Source: Lysinibacillus pinottii (GTDB lineage: Bacteria > Bacillota > Bacilli > Bacillales_A > Planococcaceae). Taken from it: a stretch of DNA of 64,000 nt. Position numbers and translations under genes: made by a program. The DNA is taken from NCBI RefSeq assembly GCF_024753545.1, contig NZ_JANTOO010000011.1, positions 1 through 64,000 on the forward strand, written 5' to 3'. Each line of letters opens with the position of its first letter. Position 1 is the stretch's first letter. Below are positions 18,959 through 27,367 of this stretch, one piece after another. Below the pieces are notes generated by a model. That model was given only the letters and a program-made list of their open reading frames with translations. It did not search any database and was not told the DNA's origin.

Positions 18959-20305
18959 TTAAACAAATAAACTTAGTAATAAAATAAATCCTAGACCAGC
19001 TACAGATACAATTGTTTCTAGCAACGTCCATGTGGCAAACGTTTCTTTCATACTTAACCCGAAGTATTCCTTAAACATCCAAAATCCAGCATCATTAACA
19101 TGGGAAGCAATTAAGCTTCCCGCACCTGTCGCAAGAACCACCAATGCAAGGTTCACATCATGTTGGCCTAACATAGGGATTACTAGCCCAGCTGTTGTTA
19201 AAGCGGCAACCGTAGCTGACCCCAATGAAATGCGTAAAATAGCAGCAATAATCCATGCTAATAGTATGGGTGATAAGGTAGTTCCATGGAATAGTTCAGC
19301 TACATAATCACCAACGCCACCATCGATTAATACTTGTTTGAAGGCACCACCACCGCCAATAATCAGCAGCATCATGCCAATATGCGAGATTGCTGTTGTA
19401 CATGATTCCATTACTTGCTTAATTGGAATTTTTCTTGCTATACCCATCGTATAAACAGCTACTAATAAGGAAATTAACATGGCAGTACCAGCCTCTCCAA
19501 TGAAGCGGATTCCTGCTAATAAGCTGTTATCTTCGAAGCCTATTGTTTTTTGTAGCAGCGTAATTATAGTAGCGATGGACATTAAAATAACGGGTAACAA
19601 TGCAGTGAAGACACTTATACCAAAGCTAGGAGTATCCTCCAGCTCAAAAGTCTTTTGCTCTCCTAAAGAGGCAATATTCCCAGTTTTATTGAATGATTCA
19701 GGCACTAATTTTTTAGCTACCTTTGTAAATAATGGCCCAGCTAAAATAACAGTTGGAACGGCGATAATAAAACCATAAAGTAATACTTCCCCGATGTTTG
19801 CCCCATATTCACCTGCAATCACCGTAGGACCTGGATGTGGGGGCAAAAATCCATGTGTGACCGATAAAGCAGCTGTCATCGGAATACCTAGATACAAGAT
19901 AGAAACCTTCAATTGTCTCGAAATCGCGAAAACAATAGGTATTAATAGGACTAGCCCTACCTCAAAGAAAAGAGCAACTCCGATAATAAAGGATGCCGCA
20001 ACAACCGCCCACTGAATATTTTTTTCTCCAAATTTGTTCACAAGGGTCATAGCAATGCGCTGTGCGCCCCCTGAATCAGCTATTAACTTACCTAGCATTG
20101 CGCCAAGTCCAAATATTAATGCCAAGTGACCTAGTGTACCGCCTAATCCGGTTTCAATCGTTTTCACAATACTATCTACAGGTATTCCAAGAACTAAGGC
20201 GACACCAAATGAAACAATGATTAAAGAGATAAACGTATTTAATTTAAAGATCATTATTAAAATTAACAGCGCAATAATACCAATACCTACAATAACTAAA
20301 GGCAT
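18959..20305 (-). CDS. gntP: Gluconate permease
   Basis: 448 residues, about 12 hydrophobic helices, GntP family of proton symporters. Recognisable family stretches are GLGAMLGKLIADSGGAQRIA, FFEVGLVLLIPIVF, HGFLPPHPGPTVIA and LASHVNDAGFWMFKEYF (here IASHVNDAGFWMFKEYFG). It imports gluconate for the kinase encoded just upstream. AAGGAGG lies eight bases before the ATG. It sits 27 bases from gnd and 15 from gntK, so it is in one transcription unit with both. Confidence 0.95.
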   Translation of the reverse strand: MPLVIVGIGIIALLILIMIFKLNTFISLIIVSFGVALVLGIPVDSIVKTIETGLGGTLGHLALIFGLGAMLGKLIADSGGAQRIAMTLVNKFGEKNIQWAVVAASFIIGVALFFEVGLVLLIPIVFAISRQLKVSILYLGIPMTAALSVTHGFLPPHPGPTVIAGEYGANIGEVLLYGFIIAVPTVILAGPLFTKVAKKLVPESFNKTGNIASLGEQKTFELEDTPSFGISVFTALLPVILMSIATIITLLQKTIGFEDNSLLAGIRFIGEAGTAMLISLLVAVYTMGIARKIPIKQVMESCTTAISHIGMMLLIIGGGGAFKQVLIDGGVGDYVAELFHGTTLSPILLAWIIAAILRISLGSATVAALTTAGLVIPMLGQHDVNLALVVLATGAGSLIASHVNDAGFWMFKEYFGLSMKETFATWTLLETIVSVAGLGFILLLSLFV

Positions 20306-20320
20306 ATATTTTCCTCCTTT

Positions 20321-21862
20321 TTAGTCAGGCTTTATTAAGCTCCTTTGGTATTGAGAAATAGACGCATAATCGTCTGCTAATACCCTTGATAAACGTATGA
20401 AAATAGGAAGTAGCTGTCTATATTCTTTTGCTGCCTCTTCTAAAGGTGTATGTTTATAAGTGTCACCAATCATATCAGCTACCACTTCAAAGGAATCAAT
20501 TTTGCCAATTGCATATAAGCCTAAAATACATGCACCAAGGCAGGAACTTTCATAGCTTTCAGGTACTACTACCTCTGATTCAAAAATATCAGCCATCATT
20601 TGTCGCCAAATCTCTGATCGTGAAAAACCACCTGTTGCTTGAATGCGTGTAACGGGGCTTTCCATACATTCAAGTAATGCTAAGTACACGGTATATAAAT
20701 TGTAGATAACCCCTTCAAGAGCAGCACGTATCATATGCTCCTTTTTATGTGACATGGTTAAACCAAAAAATGAACCACGTACATCTGGATTCCATAGAGG
20801 AGCGCGCTCACCTGATAAGTAGGGATGGAACAGTAGTCCATCAGCACCGGGTCTTACACGTTCAGCAATTTTCGTTAACACGTCGTACGGATCAATGCCT
20901 AATCTTTTAGCCGTTTCAATCTCAGAAGAGGCAAACTCATCACGAATCCAACGAAGAACCATGCCACCGTTGTTTACGGGGCCCCCAATAACCCAATGGT
21001 TTTCTGTTAAGGCATAACAAAAAATTCTTCCTTTGACATCCGTTTTGGGTTTACTAATAATCGTACGAATGGCACCACTTGTCCCAATTGTAACGGCAAT
21101 TTCGCCTTCTCTAATGGCGTTAACTCCTAAATTTGAAAGTACACCATCACTTGCACCAATTACAAAAGGTGTTTGTGGCTCAATGCCAATGTGCTCAGCT
21201 AAAATTGGATTACAGTTAGTGAAATATTTAGTTGTTGGTACGAGCGTTGATAATTGTGCACTTGTAATTCCAGCTACTGATAAAGCTTCTTCATCCCAAT
21301 CTAAAGTGTGAAGATTCATCATTCCCATAGAGGAGGCTAATGAATAATCTACGACATATTCGTTGAAGAACTTTTTAAAAATATATTCTTTAATGCCAAT
21401 ATATTTTTTTGTTTTACTAGCTAGTTCAGGGTGTTCCTTTACAAGCCATGTAATTTTACTTAGTGGGGACATTGGATGGATAGGGGTCCCCGTTCTTTTA
21501 TAAATTTCATGTCCATTCCATTCATTCTTAATTTTATGTGCCCACGCCTCACTACGATTATCCGCCCAAGTAATGACAGGAGTTAACGGTTGGTCATTTT
21601 CGTCTATAGCGATTACACTATGCATGGCACTACTAAAGGATACAAATAATAATGGTTTGCCCGAATGGACCTTCATAATATTTGACATTGCTTGTAGTAC
21701 AGCCTGATAAATCTCTTCTGGATTTTGCTCCGCTGTAGAAATATCAGGTGTATATAGTGGATACCCGATATTTTCTTGTTGAATTACTTCACCTTGCTCG
21801 CTGAATAATACAGCTTTTGTGCTAGTAGTCCCTATATCCACACCTAACATATAGTTAGTCAT
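20321..21862 (-). CDS. gntK: Gluconokinase (FGGY family)
   Basis: 513 residues. It phosphorylates gluconate to 6-phosphogluconate with ATP. The ATP-fold phosphate loop is DIGTTSTKAVLF at the N-terminus, the substrate loop is VITWADNRSEAWA, and the second half carries HPYLSGERAPLWNPDVRG and ATGGFSRSEIWRQMMADIF, all typical of FGGY gluconokinases. The start at ATG 21862 overlaps the last eight bases of gntR, with AAAGGGG 12 bases upstream, which suggests translational coupling. Further in-frame codons upstream lie inside gntR and are not part of this protein. Confidence 0.95.
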   Translation of the reverse strand: MTNYMLGVDIGTTSTKAVLFSEQGEVIQQENIGYPLYTPDISTAEQNPEEIYQAVLQAMSNIMKVHSGKPLLFVSFSSAMHSVIAIDENDQPLTPVITWADNRSEAWAHKIKNEWNGHEIYKRTGTPIHPMSPLSKITWLVKEHPELASKTKKYIGIKEYIFKKFFNEYVVDYSLASSMGMMNLHTLDWDEEALSVAGITSAQLSTLVPTTKYFTNCNPILAEHIGIEPQTPFVIGASDGVLSNLGVNAIREGEIAVTIGTSGAIRTIISKPKTDVKGRIFCYALTENHWVIGGPVNNGGMVLRWIRDEFASSEIETAKRLGIDPYDVLTKIAERVRPGADGLLFHPYLSGERAPLWNPDVRGSFFGLTMSHKKEHMIRAALEGVIYNLYTVYLALLECMESPVTRIQATGGFSRSEIWRQMMADIFESEVVVPESYESSCLGACILGLYAIGKIDSFEVVADMIGDTYKHTPLEEAAKEYRQLLPIFIRLSRVLADDYASISQYQRSLIKPD

Positions 21863-22586
21863 CGTGTGACTCAACCCCTTTTGATAGCATTTGCTGTGAC
21901 CTCCATAGGTCTTCCACAGTCCCTTGAACATCGTCAAAATTGTCATGTAAAGACTTAATCATGAGCTTTCGATCTTTAGCTCGGATAGCATCTATATATA
22001 GCTCATGATTTTTCACAATACGAGTGAAATCATCGTATTTTTCAATAAAGCGCATGCGCATGGATAATAGTATTAACCCTTCCATTACTGGTTTCAAATT
22101 ATTCCAGATCATCGCGATATAGGAATGTCCAATGGAGCGAATAATAGCTTCATGGAACATAACATCTTGATAAGAAAATTCATCTGCATCATTATATTTG
22201 ATGGCAACCTTCATCATTTCTAATGTTTTGCTAAGTTCCAGTGTTAGGTTAGTTGTATCCATCTTGATAAGACGTTCAAACACAAATGTCTCAATCAGCA
22301 AACGAACATCATATATTTCTTCTATTTCCTTCTCCGACAAACCAATGACAACAGCGCCCATTTTCTCAAGTCTGATGATGTTTTCAGATGCCAATGTCCT
22401 TAAGGCTTCACGAATGGGTGAACGACTTACTTCAAAATCGGCTGCTAATTTGTTTTCTGAAAGAATGGTACCGCTTTCAATTAATCCTGAAATAATACGC
22501 ATTCTAAGCTCATAAGCTACACGGTCGCCAGTTGATGCCTTAGAAAGCCATTTTTGAGGATATAAATAATCCTTAGATTCGCTCAT
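21855..22586 (-). CDS. gntR: Gluconate operon repressor, GntR/FCD family
   Basis: 243 residues. The N-terminal winged helix has SENKLAADFEVSRSPIREALRTL, the DNA-recognition helix of the GntR family. The C-terminal half is the all-helical FCD ligand domain (RLLIETFVFERLI, FHEAIIRSIGHSYI, HELYIDAIRAKD). In B. subtilis GntR represses its own operon and is released by gluconate; gene order and operator here argue for the same role. The start at ATG 22586 follows AAGGTGAT. An open frame continues 33 codons upstream through the promoter and operator and should not be counted. Confidence 0.95.
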   Translation of the reverse strand: MSESKDYLYPQKWLSKASTGDRVAYELRMRIISGLIESGTILSENKLAADFEVSRSPIREALRTLASENIIRLEKMGAVVIGLSEKEIEEIYDVRLLIETFVFERLIKMDTTNLTLELSKTLEMMKVAIKYNDADEFSYQDVMFHEAIIRSIGHSYIAMIWNNLKPVMEGLILLSMRMRFIEKYDDFTRIVKNHELYIDAIRAKDRKLMIKSLHDNFDDVQGTVEDLWRSQQMLSKGVESHDD

Positions 22587-22610
22587 ACTATCACCTTTTT
22601 TATCATAAGT

Positions 22611-22656
22611 ATACTTGTATACAAGTATTATAATCAGAAAGAAAATAAGATTGCAA
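22611..22656 (-). promoter_or_regulatory. gnt operon promoter and GntR operator
   Basis: Reading the minus strand, TTGCAA (22656-22651) and TATAAT (22632-22627) are 18 bases apart. Overlapping and just after the -10 lies the 18-bp palindrome ATACTTGTATACAAGTAT (22611-22628), the sequence I know as the B. subtilis GntR operator. Binding there would block initiation. I saw no catabolite-response (cre) box nearby. Confidence 0.88.
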
Positions 22657-22821
22657 GCAACATAAAAGGAATAACAATGAGACATCGAGGAAAGAGCTTC
22701 TACAATAATACTTTGTATTTATGGCACATGCTTTCTTTTAACATGGACAAACTTTACAGTGAGAAGTTCTTAAAACACATATATGTTTTAAAGCTTTTCA
22801 AATAATTAGTGGAGGATGGTT

Positions 22822-23031
22822 ATGTCAAATATGAATACAAATCGTAAAAATGCAAAAGTAAAAGAAACGAGAAGTGCAAGCATAACAAACCAACCTCGAC
22901 AAATGCTCCAGGAAGAGTTTGGTTCGGAATTTGAACTTGATACATCTTCAGCTCAGGTTAATAATTTTGCTGAAACTAAAGGGAAAACAGGTATCAAACA
23001 ACCAGTCAGTGAGCGTACTGCATGGCACTAG
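22822..23031 (+). CDS. Gamma-type small acid-soluble spore protein
   Basis: 69 residues, hydrophilic, rich in Asn, Lys, Glu, Ser and Thr. The stretch EEFGSEFELDTSSAQVNNFAETK resembles the FxTEFAxETNxQxVKxQN repeat of gamma SASP (SspE), but only one copy is seen rather than two, and GPR cleavage would be expected at EFELD. Gamma SASPs are an amino-acid store in the spore core. The start is ATG 22822, six bases after GGAGG; the ATG at 22816 overlaps that spacer. An inverted repeat (TTAAAACA / TGTTTTAA, 22770-22791) lies ahead of it. Confidence 0.7.
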   Translation: MSNMNTNRKNAKVKETRSASITNQPRQMLQEEFGSEFELDTSSAQVNNFAETKGKTGIKQPVSERTAWH

Positions 23032-23207
23032 TTTATATTTGACAACTATTCAACACAATGAGAAGAACTAGGGTAGGTTCCTTAGTTCTTCACTTATAGC
23101 CTGGGAAATATTGTGTTTTTTAATATACTTTCCATACATATTTTCTAAACATTTCATAATACTACAGTTGAGCAATGAAAACTTTTTTAGGAAGGGAAGA
23201 GAATAGA

Positions 23208-23486
23208 TTGGCAAAACACTCAGACACAAGTTGGAAACAAGATCATCCAAGTACATTATTTAGTAACTCGGTGCAAAAGGCAGATCGTATGTTAAAGCAT
23301 GCAAAATCACATCCTGAGGAAATGGCTATCGAGCATGCATTTGACCAAATCAAACATGCAGAAAATGCGCGTCTTAATGCAGAGCAATATGGTGAACATT
23401 TGGATATAGTGCAGCAAAATAAAGATTATCTAGAGCAGATCAAGCAGCAGCTACATGAAATGAAAGAAAATATGTCGGGTCAGTAA
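23208..23486 (+). CDS. Small hydrophilic helical protein, function unknown
   Basis: 92 residues from a TTG start at 23208, preceded by GGAAGGGAAGAG; an in-frame ATG at 23175 has no ribosome site. The sequence is strongly helical and charged (SVQKADRMLKHAKSH, then QIKHAENARLNAEQYGEH and DYLEQIKQQLHEMKENM), with no membrane segment or known motif. It resembles the small coiled-coil proteins often found near SASP genes in Bacillales, and it may belong to the DUF2524/YtzC group, but I cannot confirm that. It lies just after the spore protein gene on the same strand. Confidence 0.65.
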   Translation: MAKHSDTSWKQDHPSTLFSNSVQKADRMLKHAKSHPEEMAIEHAFDQIKHAENARLNAEQYGEHLDIVQQNKDYLEQIKQQLHEMKENMSGQ

Positions 23487-23495
23487 CAACCAAAA

Positions 23496-23529
23496 ACGGC
23501 TTAAGTCCAAGTGAATGGACTTAGGCCGT
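23496..23529. terminator. Terminator between converging genes
   Basis: ACGGC-TAAGTCCA / TGGACTTA-GCCGT with one bulged base on each side and a short loop. It is followed by CAAACTTTTTC on the plus side and preceded by AAAA on the minus side. Confidence 0.75.
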
Positions 23530-23540
23530 CAAACTTTTTC

Positions 23541-24032
23541 TTAACACCAAACGACAATCTCGTATGGAGTAGTTTGGGCAGGTATACTTCTAGTAGTAGG
23601 ACCATAAATAACAATTAGGTTTCGATTAGCAGGACTTTTTGTAAACGGTTGCCCATTTTTAAGTGATATAACGCTTGAAGGAGTAAGGTTTAATTGTAAT
23701 TGCCCATCGCTGCTCACCAATTGTTGATTAAAAAAATCTACCTTTACATGTTGAAGGTTACTTTCTTTTACTACAATTAATGCACGATATTGCGGTGGAT
23801 AAATCATAGGTACAGGTGCATCCCCATCATAATATCCAGTGATCCATTCACCTGCTGTAACAACTTCTTGATTCACAAAATAAGTAGAAGGAGAAATGAC
23901 AAAGTTGACGACTCCGCCTACACCATCTTCGACACTCATCATTTTATAACAACCATCTCTGTCCCCATTTTGCCCCACTGGAAAATCACTAATTTGTGTG
24001 ATGATACCACGAAACGATTTAAAATTTACCAT
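23541..24032 (-). CDS. Conserved-looking unknown protein
   Basis: 163 residues, not recognised. It looks like a soluble beta-rich protein: SFRGIITQISDFPVGQNGDRDGCYKM, then VNFVISPSTYFVNQE, a Pro/Tyr-rich APVPMIYPPQYRALIVV, and an end TPYEIVVWC. The first half (FRGIITQI ... VNFVISPSTYF) resembles a small OB-like barrel, which is a guess. No signal peptide or membrane segment. The start is chosen at ATG 24032 because AAGAGA is six bases upstream; the ATG at 24038 abuts that site. Monocistronic. Confidence 0.65.
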   Translation of the reverse strand: MVNFKSFRGIITQISDFPVGQNGDRDGCYKMMSVEDGVGGVVNFVISPSTYFVNQEVVTAGEWITGYYDGDAPVPMIYPPQYRALIVVKESNLQHVKVDFFNQQLVSSDGQLQLNLTPSSVISLKNGQPFTKSPANRNLIVIYGPTTRSIPAQTTPYEIVVWC

Positions 24033-24184
24033 AGCCATTCTCTTCTAAAATCATTCTTGTTCCTTTATTTAATTTATGTAGCATTGTAGGTTGAGGTGAC
24101 AGACTCATAAATAGGTATTACTATTTTGCATGATCCTCATCTATACTTAACATGTTTACTATAAAGTTAGAGGAGTGGAATCTA

Positions 24185-24334
24185 TTGAAGTGGATTTCTA
24201 AAAATAAGAAGGCCTTTTTATTAGTAGTAGTGGTTGTCATTATCATTGCGGGTATATTCGATATCAAATATGAGGGATTATTCTATCAACTATTGCCACC
24301 ATCTATGCAAAGTTTTTTATCTGATTTATTTTAA
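24185..24334 (+). CDS. Small single-span membrane protein
   Basis: 49 residues from TTG 24185, nine bases after AGAGGAG. A lysine-rich start (KWISKNKKA) leads into one transmembrane helix (FLLVVVVVIIIAGIF) and a short external tail ending in FLSDLF. No homologue recognised. The good ribosome site and the terminator 18 bases downstream suggest a real gene, perhaps a membrane-partner or spore/envelope small protein. Confidence 0.55.
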   Translation: MKWISKNKKAFLLVVVVVIIIAGIFDIKYEGLFYQLLPPSMQSFLSDLF

Positions 24335-24351
24335 TAGCTAAAGACCATATC

Positions 24352-24386
24352 AAAATCCTTCCAGAAGTTCACTCTCGAAGGATTTT
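24352..24386 (+). terminator. Rho-independent terminator
   Basis: AAAATCCTTC / GAAGGATTTT with a 15-base loop followed by TTCGTTTT. It directly follows the small membrane-protein gene. Confidence 0.8.
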
Positions 24387-24467
24387 TCGTTTTCCTTCTT
24401 TATTCTACCCACTATTTGAAGGAGGTCTAAGCAATTATTAAAAATCCTAGGTTATCTGTTTTTGTTA

Positions 24468-25283
24468 ATGGAATACGACAAACAAATGCATAATAAAGAT
24501 GGGAAGTGGATGTTCTTGAAAAATTGGAGAAAAGCACTAGAACTTTTTTTAAACGATTGGCAGAGCAGAGATGAAGTTGTAGGTGCGTTAGTTTGTGGGA
24601 GTTATGTTACAGGAAATCCTTCCGAACGGTCTGATATAGATGTGCATATTATTTTATCGAATGATGTGACATGGCGAGAAAGGGGTAATCAAATAATTGA
24701 TGGCTTTCTGATCGAATACTTTGCTAATCCACCAGGTCAAATTCGGCGCTATTTCCAAGATGATTTTAAAAAACATAGGACAATGTCGATGGTACAATTT
24801 CAAACAGGGCAAATTTTATTTGATTATACTGGAATAATAAATGAATTGAAATTAGAGGCAGATGCATGGCTAGAGAAAAATTATGAAGCAATTGATAAAA
24901 CAGTTCAAGAAATACAAAAATATGGATTATGGGATGCTTTGGATAATGTAAAAGATTGTTACGAGCAAGAGAAAGGAGACTTTATCTTTGTTTATCATAA
25001 TGCATTAGCTTTTTTGTTTATGGAGTATAGTCAGTTTTTACAAATCGATACAATTCCTATTCATCAAATTCATTCCTATCTTGTAGATCCTATCTATCTG
25101 CAAAAGTATATGAAGTCAGCCTTTCCTGATGAGCGCTTTAAACAAATGTTTCTGCATGCCCTGAAAGAGAACAATGCTGAACAGATGTTGAAATCATTGG
25201 AGGCATTGGTTAGTTATGTGTTACAACAAATGGGTGGTTTTTGTATAGATGGCTGGCATGTAAAAAGCCCAATAGAAGGTTAA
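24468..25283 (+). CDS. Nucleotidyltransferase-fold (Pol beta superfamily) protein
   Basis: About 271 residues. GALVCGSYVTGNPSERSDIDVHI is the GS...DxD metal motif of the Pol beta nucleotidyltransferase fold, and a third acidic residue is likely in FLIEYFAN. The rest is helical, as in antibiotic or protein nucleotidyltransferases with a C-terminal helical bundle. Substrate unknown. The start is uncertain: ATG 24468 has no clear ribosome site, while a good GGAGGT at 24421 sits in front of another frame. It could begin at ATG 24516, at MFLKNWRKALELFL. Followed by an intergenic region with no obvious terminator. Confidence 0.7.
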   Translation: MEYDKQMHNKDGKWMFLKNWRKALELFLNDWQSRDEVVGALVCGSYVTGNPSERSDIDVHIILSNDVTWRERGNQIIDGFLIEYFANPPGQIRRYFQDDFKKHRTMSMVQFQTGQILFDYTGIINELKLEADAWLEKNYEAIDKTVQEIQKYGLWDALDNVKDCYEQEKGDFIFVYHNALAFLFMEYSQFLQIDTIPIHQIHSYLVDPIYLQKYMKSAFPDERFKQMFLHALKENNAEQMLKSLEALVSYVLQQMGGFCIDGWHVKSPIEG

Positions 25284-25661
25284 TCTGCCTCATTCTGATA
25301 TGAGACGCGTGTCAGTTTTTATGTTACTATATAAATATAATAATAAAATAGAATATATTTTTTATGAAAATGTCAACCATTTTTAGGCCCGTTATTCCAT
25401 AAAACTTAAAATATCCTAGTTTTGTGTCTAATAAAAAGTGAGTTTTTTGCTTGAATTATGATGATAAAGGCTCGAAAAAAGCTGATAACTCTCATATAAA
25501 TAGTTGATATTTTATTCTTGAACTAATTGTGATAAACTGCAATAAGGTAATAATTGATACAGAAATGGTGTGCTCCGAGGGTTGCTCCATGGCTTACAGT
25601 ACTTCTAAAGCAGGAGTGCTTACATCCTTTCTGCAAATCTTAACATATAAGGAAGGTAAAA
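25284..25661. other. Leader region of mqo, no gene seen
   Basis: The first two thirds are very AT-rich with no coding potential. From about 25570 to 25630 the composition turns GC-richer, with repeated motifs (GTGCTCC, TTGCTCC, GGAGTGCTTAC) and a small hairpin AAGC-AGGAGT-GCTT, which may be a structured mRNA leader. I recognise no known riboswitch or T-box core. AAGGAAGG ahead of the mqo ATG closes it. Confidence 0.4.
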
Positions 25662-27143
25662 ATGAGTAACAGACAAATAAAATCAGATGTTATCTTAATT
25701 GGTGCCGGAATCATGAGTGCAACTTTGGGAACAATCCTCAAAGAATTAGCACCAGATTGGAAAATTACAGTGTTTGAGAAGCTTGAGAAAGCAGGCGAAG
25801 AAAGTTCTCACGAATTGAACAATGCGGGAACTGGACATGCTGCACTATGTGAGCTGAACTACACTTCAGAGAAAAAAGACGGATCAATCGATATCAAAAA
25901 AGCGATTAATGTTAATGAACAGTTCCAGGTTTCAAGACAATTTTGGTCGTATCTTGTAAACAATAAGCTGATCAATAATCCACAAGACTTCATTATGCCT
26001 TTACCACATATGAGCTTAGTGCAAGGGAAAGAAAATGTTGAGTTTCTAAAAAAACGTCATGAGACAATGATTCAAAATCCTTTATTTGAAGGAATGGAAT
26101 TTTCAAATGACCCTGAAACACTAAAAAAATGGATTCCACTTATTATGGAAAATCGTCCAGCTGGTGAAGACATTGCTGCAACAAAAATTGACACTGGTAC
26201 AGATGTTAACTTTGGTGCTTTAACACGCATGTTAATTGACCACTTAAAAGCAAAAGACGTGGATGTTAACTACAATCATAGTGTTGAAAGTTTAAAACAA
26301 GCTAGTGATGGTTCATGGGAAGTACGAGTGCATGATTTAGACGGCTGTAAAATGGAATATCATTCAGCAAAATTTGTCTTCCTTGGAGCTGGTGGAGGTA
26401 GCCTAGAATTACTACAAAAATCAGGTATTCCTGAAGGGAAACATATTGGTGGATTCCCGATTAGTGGATTATTCTTAGCATGTAATAACCCAGAAGTGGC
26501 TGAACAGCACCATGCAAAAGTGTACGGAAAAGCAAAAGTGGGTGCCCCACCAATGTCAGTTCCGCATCTTGATACACGTTATATTGATAATAAGAAGTCG
26601 TTACTATTTGGACCTTTTGCAGGTTTCTCACCGAAATTCTTAAAAACAGGTTCAAATATGGATTTATTTGCCTCTGTAAAACCGCATAATATCACAACTT
26701 TATTAGCGGCAGGCGTTAAAGAAATGGGATTAACAAAATATCTAATCCAACAGCTTATGCTTTCAAAAGAGCAACGTATGGAAGAATTACGTGAATTCAT
26801 TCCAAATGCGAAGAGTGATGATTGGGATATTATCGTAGCTGGTCAACGTGTACAAGTTATTAAAGATACAGAAGCAGGCGGTAAAGGAACGCTTCAATTT
26901 GGTACAGAGGTTGTAAGTGCAGCCGATGGATCAATTGCTGCTTTACTAGGAGCTTCACCAGGTGCTTCTACAGCTGTACATGTAATGCTAGAAGTTATTA
27001 ATAAATGTTTCCCTCAACATATTAAAGAGTGGGAAGCAAAGATTAAAGAAATGATTCCTTCTTACGGATTATCATTAGCAGAAAACCCAGAGCTTCTAAA
27101 AGAAATTAATGCAACAACAGATGAAGCACTTCGTTTGAAGTAA
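25662..27143 (+). CDS. mqo: Malate:quinone oxidoreductase
   Basis: 493 residues, full length for the family. A membrane-peripheral FAD enzyme of the citric acid cycle that oxidises malate to oxaloacetate and passes electrons to the quinone pool. The FAD fold is at the N-terminus (DVILIGAGIMSATLGTILKEL), followed by the family block SSHELNNAGTGHAALCELNYT. Other blocks are GGFPISGLFLACNNP, KVGAPPMSVPHLDTR, FGPFAGFSPKFLK and GGKGTLQFGTEVV. Codon choice is more regular than in its neighbours, as for a highly expressed gene. Monocistronic with a strong terminator. Confidence 0.96.
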   Translation: MSNRQIKSDVILIGAGIMSATLGTILKELAPDWKITVFEKLEKAGEESSHELNNAGTGHAALCELNYTSEKKDGSIDIKKAINVNEQFQVSRQFWSYLVNNKLINNPQDFIMPLPHMSLVQGKENVEFLKKRHETMIQNPLFEGMEFSNDPETLKKWIPLIMENRPAGEDIAATKIDTGTDVNFGALTRMLIDHLKAKDVDVNYNHSVESLKQASDGSWEVRVHDLDGCKMEYHSAKFVFLGAGGGSLELLQKSGIPEGKHIGGFPISGLFLACNNPEVAEQHHAKVYGKAKVGAPPMSVPHLDTRYIDNKKSLLFGPFAGFSPKFLKTGSNMDLFASVKPHNITTLLAAGVKEMGLTKYLIQQLMLSKEQRMEELREFIPNAKSDDWDIIVAGQRVQVIKDTEAGGKGTLQFGTEVVSAADGSIAALLGASPGASTAVHVMLEVINKCFPQHIKEWEAKIKEMIPSYGLSLAENPELLKEINATTDEALRLK

Positions 27144-27168
27144 AGATCAATTATATAGATGTTTAAAG

Positions 27169-27201
27169 AGCTCTTAATCCTTAGCGATTAGGAGCTTTTT
27201 T
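27169..27201 (+). terminator. Rho-independent terminator of mqo
   Basis: AGCTCTTAATC / GATTAGGAGCT with a six-base loop, then T6 and G. Confidence 0.9.
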
Positions 27202-27367
27202 GTGGTCATCTTTTCCTGGGAAATTTTTGATAAATAGTTTCCCTTTTTAATATAAATCTTTTTCCACGCTCATTGAATGGCATTAAACTGTAAGCATTAT
27301 GCCCCGTTGTTTAATAGGGTGTTATTTTCTATACTTTTTTATAAACGTAGGAAGGGAGCTAAGTGGG

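Noticed and set aside
24421..24480. A short peptide starting at ATT after GGAGGT upstream of the nucleotidyltransferase
   Set aside because: An ATT start is rare and the 20-codon frame has no supporting feature; more likely the ribosome site is decayed or the true start lies differently.
25560..25661. Known riboswitch in the mqo leader
   Set aside because: Repeated GC-richer motifs are visible but match no class I can recognise; left as a plain leader.
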